Positions 1 through 10,340 of a DNA stretch of 64,000 nt are shown piece after piece (position 1 is the first letter of the stretch; the number at the start of each line of letters is the position of its first letter). The DNA lies in the NCBI RefSeq assembly GCF_008831285.2, contig NC_045145.1, positions 9,052,802 to 9,116,801 of the forward strand, in the 5' to 3' direction. This stretch comes from Nymphaea colorata. Its lineage: Eukaryota; Streptophyta; Magnoliopsida; Nymphaeales; Nymphaeaceae. Under the pieces are notes generated by a model. That model worked only from the letters and a program-made list of their open reading frames with translations. It was not told where the DNA came from and ran no database searches. A program made the translations under genes and the position numbers.

Positions 1-189
1 ATCATTACCCTTGTATGTTAAGACTAATTTTGAATTCATTCTATCATAGAATCCAAAATTATGTGCATGTATTTACATATATAAAAGCTACCTCTTGCCA
101 TATTTAATGGTTAAATATCCAACTTAATTGATCACTTTGTTGATGTTTGGCCTGAGGTAGCACATAATATCTGAAATTGTTAACGGCAT

Positions 190-630
190 ATTTAGGCCCA
201 TATAATGATTCTAACATCAAATGCCTCCTTAACCTCTTCCTTGGAAACCAGACTGACGAGATGACAATTTTTCCAGCTGGTTGTAAAAAAGAATACCAAA
301 TGCTTTGTCATCATTCAAAAGCTGTTCAAAGTACAAACTAAATTCCCTTATAATATCATCTCCATTCTCATATAAAGGGCGATTGATCACCTATTTGTAA
401 TTCTATTCCTGCTGCTGCACCCTTTGGCGATTGTTCAGAAAAAAATTTTGTCTTTATCTCCTGCTTGCAGCCATCTCACCTTGTCATTGCTTTGTCACTT
501 GACCTCCTCCTTAAGTTGAACCCTCTCCAGTAGCCTCTCACTCCTAAGTTCTTACTTCGCTAACTTCCACATGTCCCTTTTGTACTCTAACCTGCAGTTC
601 CACCCATTTTCTTTAGCAGCTTGTTTAGTC
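190..630 (-). mobile_element. LINE (L1-type) remnant, region between endonuclease and reverse transcriptase
   Basis: Read on the minus strand, about 420-480 translates to VRWLQAGDKDKIFF, then a stop, then TIAK. This matches the 'W-L-x-x-G-D-x-N-T-x-F-F-H' motif that sits between the endonuclease and reverse transcriptase in plant L1-type LINE ORF2. Weaker matches to the linker after this motif continue down to about position 190. At least one in-frame stop and several frame breaks are present, so it is a dead fragment. No poly(A) tail or target duplication was identified, and it may extend past the left edge. The family call rests on the motif and is fairly safe; the boundaries are rough. Confidence 0.6.
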
Positions 631-639
631 ATGTCATCT

Positions 640-1389
640 GAAGACTAATTGTTTTATATCTACGGGTTTAAAAGCAGACAATGCAAAGGCTTTTATGGTA
701 CTTACTTAGTTCTTTATATAAGATAACATCGTTTTTCTTTTATTTTGAAATTGATTAGGTTAGTCCAAGAATACGTTAACAATTTTCTCCCAAATTTTAG
801 AGTATTTTTATACTGGATTTTTCCTTTCTATTGAAATTTTTTGTCCTGTTATGTCATGTTTCTAATTATCTTTCTTTGGTAATAGGCTGTGATGTCTTTG
901 CCTGCATGATACTTTTATTTTCTTTCTTTCACGTGTTGTTTTCTAAAATTGTTTATGTCAGAATTTATGTTTGACATTTTCTGGAAATTTTTTGTTTTAA
1001 AAACATTAGTTTAGTTAGATTTTGGGTTAAGTTTTGGAAATTTATATCAAGTGTCTAAGTAGTTGTTATACAGTCTAGCCTTTTTCTTGTCTGTTTTTAT
1101 TTGCTTCTGTGTATGTCGGTGTAGGTCAGCTAAATCAAAAGCACTAGGTGCTATACTTGTGTAAAGCAGCATGTAAATTAAGGTGTCGGAAATCAGCTTT
1201 AGGAATTGCATGTACATCGACTTGGTTCAGAACGACTTTAAAATTAGTTAAGAGACTTTTCTGTTTCCTTCAATTGAATTGAACTATAGATGAGTTTTAG
1301 TTTCTATTTGCTACATTAGTAATATGTTTTCTATCCATTTACATTATTTCATTTTCAAAAGGTAGTGAAGTCTTGGGTGATAATTAGAA

Positions 1390-1429
<40 letters not shown>

Positions 1430-1883
1430 TGATTATAGAGAAATTCATTTGGCAGGGAAGGGGAAACCATGCTCCCATTACTCCATCTAGGGTCATTTGT
1501 ATACCTTAAATTTAAGATCCGAGGTGATAAATCTGGCTTCTCATCAGATAAGAAAATGCACTGAGATCCGGTGAAATCTTGTGTTTCTTTACTCTAAGGG
1601 CCCCACGTAGAAAAGAAGGGATATCAAATAGGCCTGGAATATAAAATCCGAAGCTACCAAACATAAATTACTCTATGCGCAAAGAATGAACAAAAAGAGA
1701 TATATAACACAAAACTGTGCTGCACTGGCAAGCCTTACAATAGTTGTAGCCAACTTAATTACTATCCAGCTACAACCAATGTGATACAGAACCTTCAGTA
1801 AATTACAGACTGTACATCGATGCTGCTTCCATTACATTGCTCTCTCTCCTTATAGACGCGCACACACAAACACAAGAGAGAGA
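640..1883. other. intergenic, including the 3' flank of the PARP-like gene
   Basis: No open frame or element is recognisable between the LINE remnant and the stop codon of the minus-strand gene. The stretch is AT-rich with many short T runs. The part next to the stop codon (about 1,500-1,883) should hold the 3' untranslated region of that gene, but I could not fix a polyadenylation site. Confidence 0.4.
1393..1425. repeat. (AT)n microsatellite
   Basis: Uninterrupted AT dinucleotide run of about 33 bases. It is self-complementary and probably length-variable. Confidence 0.95.
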
Positions 1884-4259
1884 TCAAACGGCTTTGGGTT
1901 TGCATGAATAGACAATCACAAAGCAAGGGAGAACAGCACTGGGATTACTCACATACAAGTCACCCCACTTGGAGCACAAACCGCCCTTGACAACAAGGGA
2001 ATCGAACCCACCATCACCTCCCACATAAGACCCACGTTCCGAGACGCTCAACACCCTCCCAGCGATCACCCGGCAGACCACCACCGCCCTCTTCAACCTG
2101 ATACCTCCCTCTGCTTTCTTCGACACCAACACCTCCTCCCCCGTCACCCCCGTAGCCGTCATTCTAATCCCATTCCTCTTCATCTCATCCGTCGTGAAGC
2201 CGCTCTGAATTACCCGGCAGACCCCGCACTGAGCGTTCCGGCAGAGACCCGAAAGCTTCTCCGTCAAAGCAGGGCAGCAAGCCATGTTGGTGGAGTGGAA
2301 CCTCAGCAGCTCATTGCCGTCGGCAACGCTTCGCGGGTTCCCCTTCTGCTGCTGCAGCATCTCCGCCCTGCTCTTCACCGTTTCCCTGTACTGCTCAAAC
2401 CTCTCCAGCGTCTCCGGGGAATTGTTCACCTTCAACACCCTCTCGATCTTGCCGATGCTGCTTCCGGGAGACAACCACGTGGCTCGAAATATCATCTCGA
2501 TGATGTTTCTTGACGTATCACCAACGCTGAGGTCTGTAAAAAAGAACTAACAGTTCAAATTTGGCAACTTTGTTTCTTTTCTGTTCATCCATCCCTTAAC
2601 TTTTTCCTTTTGTCCTAGTTGAAAAAGATGACACGACATTGGGAAGAACGACATTTCCTGCAAAATTGAGGTGAAATATAGAAGAGCGCTCACGAGAAAT
2701 ATGTCGCAATCAAACAAGACCAACTCCGACCTCAAGTTGGTCCCCAACCGGAGATCTTGTACGGTCGCGCCGCTGCCCTGGCCCACGACGAGTTTTGATT
2801 TCACTAAAAGAGTTTGGCGCAGACCTAAACGACGCACCTACCTTCCCTGGTCAACCCCAAGATAGGCTGCACATTTCACGCTAAATGTAGGTCCGCCGGG
2901 CCCAGCCCAGTCTGGTCCACGATCATGTCATTTTCCCCCCAAATCTTGCAAGCCTGGCGGTTCTATACCCCCGCCGGCCAAACCGACCCATGGGTCCCCA
3001 TGCCCAAGGAGACCCAGTGAGACAGCTAGATCAAAACATCAGACTTGATCAGCTTAAAAGAGCGGTCAAGAGATCGAAGAACCAGTGAATCGAACCGATC
3101 CACATCGAATTCGCCCCTTTAACATAGACTTCCTGTACCAGAGAAGCTCAAGCCTAGACCACGAAGAATTATATTTTTAGTCACGTAAATATCATCTGAA
3201 TTCAATAACAACGGAGTTTTGATTATTGAGTCATCCATGTAAAAAATGGTTTTTTTATGGGACAAAATTTTGCGCTTTCATGGCTCTTCGATTTTTTGAA
3301 ACGATGGCGAACCCTGCACGTGAAAAAAAAAAAACCCACGAATCCGAGAGTTGATCAGTATCAAATAAATCATATATAAATCACATTACCGAGAGTTGAT
3401 TCTTCAGAAAATAAGGTCTATATTCATTTCTTTTTACCAGAAAGACATGGAAAGGTGAGAATTTAGCGGCACTAGTATGTGGTCTTGTTCACAAGGCATG
3501 CCCTGAATGCGAAGTGCGAACGCCCTAAAATGAGGCAGCGGCAGATTCTGACCCACCTACTTGGAGGTGGAATTTGCCGTGGATGGCGCAGCTAAATTGG
3601 TCAGCGTCAATATCATATTGACGACAACATTTCGAAAAAATAAAATAAAAACATCACAAACAGTACTAAAGTTAATTAAAAGAACATGAAAAATAATTTT
3701 GGTTACTTCTAGAAATTGGTAAAATGGAATTAAAAAAAGATATATTTTACACTGGTGCAGTGGAAAACTCACTGTTTCCTACCGGATGGAAAAGTCTAGG
3801 TTAATTTCTCGCACAAAGATTTCACAAGAGCGCGATAATTTTACCCCAGAAAGAGAAAATATACCGATTCACGATGGGAATTAGCGGCACAGCTTTTTCA
3901 TCGCATCGATTCCTTCTGTGAAAGCGATTACGACCACAATGCTTCGGATGCTTACTCTGAGACTGGGAAAAAATCCCGTCTCACAACTCATCAAGACCTG
4001 AGAGAGAATCGGTATCCGGGTAAACGAGGGAAGGAAGAGAAAAACACTCACCAGAAAACTTGTTCTGGCCGGGGTCCGGCCGACGGACGACGTCCCTCGT
4101 GAGAGAGGCATCTCCCTCCGCGGCGTGATCTCCGCCGTTCCTGGGCGCGCGAAACTCGCCGCGGGCGCCGTCCGGTTTGAGCTTCTCCGGCAGCAGGACC
4201 TCTCCTGGTTCGACGGTGCACCTCAGGGTTTCCTTGAGAGACAGCCAGATGGCCTGCAT
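1884..4259 (-). CDS. PARP-like (ADP-ribosylation fold) protein of the plant C2H2 zinc-finger/PARP-like family, apparently lacking the zinc finger
   Basis: Two-exon model. Exon 1 runs from the ATG at 4,259 down to 4,052 (208 nt, phase 1) and is followed by donor GTGAGTG. Acceptor TTTTTACAG precedes exon 2, which runs 2,533-1,884. The joined reading frame is 285 codons plus stop. The N-terminus, MQAIWLSLKETLRC, matches the conserved start of this plant family. Residues 70-90 carry the D-L-S-V-G-D-T-S-R-N-I-I-E...F-R-A-T-W-L segment that normally follows the finger. Other family blocks are ADGNELLRFHST (140-151, with the PARP-fold His-like H149), CRNAQCGVCRVI (167-178), CRVIAGRV (223-230), GFDSLV (245-250) and DLYVSNPSAVLPCFV (261-275). 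Relatives are usually about 400-500 residues with a C2H2 finger just before residue 70; none is visible in the 1.5-kb intron. Catalysis is not expected with confidence. Both exons are GC-rich against AT-rich flanks, which supports coding. Function in plants is poorly known. Confidence 0.78.
2534..4051 (-). other. intron of the PARP-like gene (1,518 bp)
   Basis: It begins GTGAGTG after ...TCTG at 4,052 and ends TTTTTACAG before 2,533. The phases agree (one base plus two bases make a GAC codon). The intron position just before the L-x-x-G-D-x-S-R block is where I expect it in this family. Short minus-strand open frames inside (2,547-2,837; 3,557-3,772) have no C-x2-C...H-x-H spacing and look like chance. 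A missed internal exon is possible but I found no candidate. Confidence 0.6.
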
Positions 4260-5700
4260 CGTCTCTCTCTCCCTCCCTTTCCCCCCCTCTCCTTCGGCCC
4301 GACCTTAATTCTCATCCAAACGGGAGCTTTTCTTCCTCGCGCTAGTTGGCGAACTCTGCGTTCTTCCTCCACCCGAAATCGCGAGCTCCTAACCACGGAG
4401 TACTGCAACCTGGAAAATGCGTAGGGAAAAGGCTGAGCTTCCCGCCAGAAAGTGAGACAAAACTGAGGATCCCAGAGAGGTCTTTTTCTTTGGAAAATGG
4501 GGATGTTGAAGAGAACCGAGGCGTCGCTTTCCTCCTTCCCATTTCGGAAGGAGAGCTTCGCAAATGGCATATCCGAGACCTCCCCTTCTTGAAAAGGAAA
4601 AGAAGAAAAACGAGCGCCACGAGAGGGGAAAACTCACAAATTTCACATTCTAAACAACAAAATCTCGCCAAATGCAGAACAAAAGAGAACTTCTTATTAA
4701 GGAAAAGATGAAACTAAGAAGGAACTCCGCTCTCGCTTCAAGACGATTTCTTTTGCGCAAAGAATCTACCTGAAAAAAGAGAATCAGAAAAGGGGGAACT
4801 TTGTCTTCCAGGCCTCAAACGATGAAAATCAAGGCTTCTCGAAAATAAACTTGCATGATGTGGACTCCTCCAAGAAAGAACTCAGACTTTCTCCTCCTAA
4901 ACCCTAAGCAGGAAAGAAAAATTAAAGCCTATAAGATAAACAATCTCCTTCCTTTTCAAGAGCAGAAACGTCAGACAGAAGGAGAGAGAAAGTCTCAACA
5001 CTTATATCAACCAAAGCAGGACATCACAATTTTTGGGTTTCTATGGCAACGAAGGAAAAAGAAGACAAGACAAAAGGAAAAGGAAAGAGGCAAACAACAA
5101 ACAGAGAATTCAGAAACAAGAAGGGGAGGATGAGGGTTAGTTTTTGGTTTTCCGCTCCTTTTTTATCACCTTCGAATCGTTCAAAAGTAGGAACGAGAGA
5201 ATCGTGGCACGAGATCATTCATCCCTCTCTCTCTCTCTCTCTCTCTCTGAGTTACTACTCCTTTCCGCTATTTAGAAGAGTTTTGGGCAGAGAGAGAGAA
5301 GGGGACAAAACTTAACGAGAGGGAAGGAAGAGGGCTGTTGGACGCTTGCTACAGGGGGAAATGAGTAAAAGAGAGAAGAGAAACCTCGGTCTGTGTGGCT
5401 GACCTCCCCTTCCTCCTCTGCTCCTGTATCCCTCTCTGTCCCTCTTCCCTTCACTCTAAAGACTTCTTGGAGCAACGCTCAGGGGCTTCAGTCGTTAACT
5501 GCATCTTGCGTCACGAGGGGAAAAGCCTGCCACCTTCACCAGTATCACCCTCATCATCACCATCGATCTCATATCTTCCACTTCCCACCGTCCTCCTCGT
5601 GACGCACTCACCAGTCTCCACTCAACCGCGACATACATGACCGCTTCCTTCCTCTTATAACTGAACTCCTCTACTGCCTACGCTTCCGTGATAATACCTC
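4260..5700 (-). promoter_or_regulatory. probable 5' leader and promoter of the PARP-like gene
   Basis: Upstream of the start codon (higher coordinates, minus strand) the DNA turns strongly purine-rich on the minus strand and pyrimidine-rich on the plus strand. It includes a CT run next to the ATG (4,261-4,275) and a longer one at 5,225-5,248. GA/CT-rich leaders of this kind are common near plant transcription starts. Several open frames of 60-120 codons on both strands here share no recognisable domain and overlap each other, so I treat them as chance. No clear TATA box could be fixed. Confidence 0.35.
5225..5248. repeat. (CT)n microsatellite
   Basis: CT dinucleotide run of about 24 bases in the probable promoter region of the minus-strand gene. 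GA/CT runs can bind plant GAGA-binding (BPC) factors; that role is inferred. Confidence 0.85.
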
Positions 5701-8700
5701 CTCATCAGCCACAGGCACAGTCCCGACCTTTCAATTCGTTTCTTTCGATAAGTTCGAAAAGACAAATAATGTCAAGAAATGAAAAAAATACCAAATTTTA
5801 CGTTCCTCCGGTCATCTCGACAAGACATTATCCTTCTGATAACTTTTCGAATTACAAGAGAACTGGCAGCACTTGAATCCCATCTCAGTTTGTCTTTAGG
5901 GCAATGTGGTTAGGCAGACCTACCGAATACGTCAGTCACCTCGCTTGTCGTCCATTCTTTCCTAAAGTTAAGCTTGCAGGTCAAAACATGTTCATATTTT
6001 TTGCAGCACAATGCGCTTAAATTCTTGAGCTTAATACCTTGAAGTTGATATTGAATCCATGCTGTGATTGTTGTTTATCAAGCTAACATGACACAGTGTG
6101 TTAGGGGCTTCAAATGACAAAAATACTAAAATTTAAAAAATGCTCTGAGTTGAGAATACATGTAGAACCATTGAAGTATATGTCTCCAAGGCTGGTAGCT
6201 AGGCGGGACTGGATCAAACCTGAGCTCCAAAACCTGCAGCCAGATCTTCAAATCAGTGTCAATATGGGCGTAGGTTGTTGTGGTCTATGTGTCCGTGTTT
6301 GTCCAGAAAGGGTAGGAGGAGACGCAAATGGACCTGGCACTTTGTTGATTCGAGAGACGGGGCAAATAGGTGTGAAGGTTGGTCCCCATTGTCGGCCGTA
6401 CCTTTGGACCACTTCCCAGCTCTGGCAAAAATTAAGGAGCACAAGACAAAGCTGGACGTTGATAACGTTTGTCTTTTGAGAAGAAGCGTTCCCTTCCTTC
6501 ATAATTGAACGTCTCCTAATTTATTGCCGTAGCAGAAGAAAAAGATACTAACGATGTTTTTCCTGTACAAGTTATAAATTATGGTTAAAAAAAAAAAAGG
6601 AAAAATATTATCCGCCGCATTCTACTGTAATGAAGGCGGGAAAAAAAAGCCCCCGTTAAAATTTTTCCTTCTTTTATTGTCATTTATGACTCTTCAGCCT
6701 AACTATTTTTAACAAATTTGGCATATCTAGATGATTCCTAAAAATGCGCTATTCAATAAAGAAATCATGAGTATCCTATAGAAGCGTTGAATATTTCGTT
6801 AAGGGTTTAGAAACAAAAGTTTTGACTATTGTTAGTTCATGCAAACCAATTTACATGTTTAAGGAATATTTTTGTGTGTGTTTGTGTTTGTATATATAGC
6901 ACATGAAAATCGTCAGGCAGTCGGGATTCTCCAACCTCTCACACACTCCTGCATGTGTGAAGAGCTGGACCGCCATATATGTGTGGGAGAGAAAGAAAAA
7001 AGTTTTTTTCAACATTACTAGAAAAATTTCTACCAAAAGTTGGAATATTACGCAAAACTAAGCAGAATAACCACAAGTAATCCAACGAACCAATTAATAC
7101 GTAGAGTTAATGCAATAGCCCAACGTATAACCAGGACACCGAATATAACATAAGAAAACCATTACTATACATCTAACGTCTGCCTTTGAGAGACTATATC
7201 CATCGCAGCTAGTTAACCACAACATATGCCAACCTGCACAAGCTTGGAAGAAGCCAGCACCATCAAAGTTGCACACCCTTATGAACAGCACCTTTACAAG
7301 CTGGCCCGCGGATATTCAGTAGCTAATGTAAATAGGGATGTGAAAGGAAGAAGGAGTTTGAAAGAATATATGATCCTAATCTGGCCCACGGATACCCTCT
7401 ATATATGATCCTAATCTGATTAGGTGTTGCTTGGTTTCGGATCTAAAAGAAGAAGGAGTTTAAAAGAATATGTTAGCCACTTTAAATTAAGTATAAAATT
7501 AATGCTTAATGATTGTGTTATCATTAACATTTTTTATGCAGAGATAAGGAACAACGTGTGAGTGTTTCTTAAATCTGCCTATGCATATTATACTTGAACA
7601 AGTGCCCCACCAATCTAAGATTGGATCCGCTTTCTGCTTACCAAACCAGCTGGATGAACCAGATTCCCTCGGTCGGCCACTTTGGATACTTGACCCAAAA
7701 TCGAAGTCATTGACATTCCTACTTACTAGTGAATAATGTTCATGGCAGCACATTGTCAACTATGAAAATCAGCACAAAGTTGCTAATACCAACAATCGTA
7801 GCACGTGCACATGATGATTTTTTAGAAATATCCTTTTTGAAAATGGCCTTCATTTTGCACCTAATTCGTGTGAATCCTAAGAAACCAATTATTATGTGAA
7901 ATCGCGGGTCCGTCCCAATGTACCTATCTATAAGTGGCAGTTTCAGTTCGGGTCCGCCATTTGACTAATTAGACGGCTCTCCCTCAGCCTGGTTCAGACT
8001 CAGAATCGGCTGCCATTTGACTAATTTGAACAAACATTATGTCCCACATTTTACAATTAGCCAAGTATTCCCCGTTGAAACAACTAATTGGATGCTTGCA
8101 GATTAAGTCATAAAACCACATATTCAGTCTACAACCAGTTGCTACTCAGATCTTTCTTTTTTTTTTTTATACCAGAACCGGTCGAGTGGATTCAATTTGG
8201 CTCCATAATCAAATGACACAAACCAGTTGCCAAGCGTCCTAATTAACAAAGGCACAAACGAATCCGGGTATTTCTCACACGGTAGTAATACATCTCTAAG
8301 GTTCTGGCTTATTTCGGGGCCAAGTTGACCTACAGTAGTCTTTCTTCAACTCAGATGTGCTTATTACCATTTACAGTTAAGATGTCAATAGGTGATAGAG
8401 ATAGAGATCACAGGATTAAACCTTAGCTCCCTTGACTGTTAAGAGCCATCTTTTCGCCCAATTGCAGCACTATGATCCTTGAGGCATTTAGTTAATCACT
8501 TGAATAATTGGTGATACGTGTGAAATGTTTTGCGTCAAAATTAAGCCAACAGCAACGGATACCACCAAAGTTCCTAACCGGATCGACATGGTGACATCAT
8601 AGATCAGGCTAAACCGCCATTTTCAGTGCATAACTTTAGTGCCAGTCTTCAACCCAATCAGCGTGACCTCAAAGCGGATTATATTATATGTTCGAGCCCC

Positions 8701-9265
8701 AAACCATGCTCGTGCATGCCTGCTTACTGAATCAACCGTCTCCTAATTACGCATCACCAATTTGATTTCGCGGCTTTGTGACGTCCTAAGAAAACGGCAA
8801 AGTAGTTTTACTTTCTGTATTAACTAGAAAATGTCTCCTAGTTTTGAAAATACAAACTTTTAACTATTTAAATATATATGGTTCTTTTTAACATGTAACA
8901 TCTCATTCATGTATCAAGTTACGGACATTTTTTTTTCTCGTGGGTGTGTGTGTTAGATTCGGTTGTTAAGTCGCAAACTACAAGTTAGTTTTTTTGTATT
9001 ATTTTACTTCTTTTATAAAATTTTATGCTTTTTGTACTATTTTACTTCTTCAATAAAATTTTTAACTCCAGAATTATTTAAGCTTAATTTTTTACTTTTT
9101 TTTAAAAAAAACAAAATTTAGCTGGACAAACTTGGATTAAGAACATCGATCTGAGATCAATCACCCTAATTACTAATCTACATGCGCATGTACAGTGTGT
9201 TCACTCAGAGCTACTTGAATATGAAATAATTAATGCAATACGGTTCCAAGCTCTACTACCTCATA
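5700..9265. other. intergenic, nothing recognised
   Basis: No coding region or mobile element family could be assigned. Open frames of 60-120 codons at 6.1-6.5 and 7.5-7.8 kb overlap on opposite strands and show no known motif. An imperfect duplication is present at 7,346-7,471: a roughly 24-base segment reading 'agaagaaggagttt' then 'aaagaatat' occurs twice, and a 14-base 'atgatcctaatctg' also occurs twice. Confidence 0.4.
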
Positions 9266-9266
9266 C

Positions 9267-9455
9267 AAGGGCGGAGCCAAGGGCGCCCGCATGGACCCTA
9301 GCCCTACCTCAATTTTTTTTAGTTACATGTAAATTTTAAAAAATTTTACTTATTTTATATAAAAATTTTGAAAAATGATATTTCGTACCGTGTCAAAATT
9401 TAAAAACTTTAATTCAGCCCCCTCATGAAAAATTTCTTGCTCCAACCCTGATCTC
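9267..9455. mobile_element. small 'gggcggagcc' repeat, copy 1
   Basis: It starts with gggcggagccaag, has an AT-rich core with several 'aaattttaaaaa' strings, and ends with a near-inverted copy of the start (cttgctccaaccctg). This architecture is a widespread class of short, non-coding plant repeats. Related ends occur near 9,990, 17,824, 24,780 and 52,080 in this window. No target duplication was confirmed. It codes for nothing. Confidence 0.45.
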
Positions 9456-9987
9456 ATAGGAAGCATTAACTTTAGAGAACGAGAGGAAAAAGAGGGTGGA
9501 GGAATTAGACAGGAAAATATTATTAATTATAATTAAGACTGTTGAAATTGCTAGTTTTTCGGTAAAATGATTACTAGGTTATAGCTCATACAGTTTTGAA
9601 CTTCTTATACATACCATCTATGTCACACTTTTACTTAACTAATTGCCCTTCTACAATGTTGTCATTCATTGGTACTTGGCAACGAGTATTTCATATTCAA
9701 AGAGTAAACTTAATTTGCACAGAATGAGCTTTGATAAGTAGTGTATATGACGAATAAGATTCGGTCACATTGTAAGAAGTCAAACAAATGGCAATAATGA
9801 CATTGCTTGGAAAAGGCGCCTTCACCAAATAGTTGGCGTACCAGAGCCTGTGGTTTCTAAGTTATCGTTTTCGTCTTCTCCCTTTCAAGGACATAGAAAT
9901 CATGTAGGTTTGGAGACTTTGCCGCAATGGTTAAATTAATCTGCCATAATGCAGAGGTACCTCCACAATAATATGAAACTTGAAAGT

Positions 9988-10340
9988 GAAGCAGCGGCGG
10001 AGCCAATTTCTGGCTGAGGAGCATATTCTTCAAAAAGAAGAAAAAAAAGAAGAAGTTCAATAGCTCAGGGGACGTGGCCCCCCTTTGAGTTTTTTGGAAA
10101 AAACAAATTTGCAAGGACGATTTTTCTGAAAATTCTGTTTGGTCCAGTTAACCTGGAACCTGGCGCAGCTTGGCCACCGGTCCCCTCGCCTCAAGACCTC
10201 TTCCAACTGGCTGCTATTGGCTGTTAAGCTGGACCGGAGTCCAGCTTGGCCCTGCCTCCCCATCACCTCCAGAGGCCCAGACCCCTTCAATCAAGACGCT
10301 GGAGGCCAAAGCCCCCTTTCTTCCTTCTGAAAGTGAATAA
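9988..10340. repeat. 'gcggagcc'-type repeat, copy 2, with a GC-rich segment
   Basis: ggcggagccaatttctggctgag at the left marks another copy of the small repeat seen at 9,267. It is followed by a GC-rich 200-base stretch (10,138-10,340) unlike the surrounding AT-rich DNA. Short open frames on both strands cross it but no domain is visible. Whether the GC-rich part belongs to the repeat is not known. Confidence 0.3.

Noticed and set aside
2547-3772. Minus-strand frames inside the intron as a possible zinc-finger exon
   Set aside because: No C-x2-C...H-x3-5-H spacing and no family block; splice phases already fit without them.
4125-5640. Many 60-120-codon frames on both strands upstream of the PARP-like gene
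   Set aside because: They overlap each other, are driven by purine/pyrimidine bias and show no domain.
6114-6508. Overlapping plus- and minus-strand frames of 77-121 codons
   Set aside because: Neither strand shows a known motif, and no splice or promoter context supports a gene.
7094-7759. Minus-strand frames of 65 and 86 codons as small genes
   Set aside because: Composition looks random, frames are short, and there is no domain or partner exon.
8680-8710. tgttcgagcccc as a tRNA T-loop
   Set aside because: No cloverleaf stems can be built around it and no A box is present.
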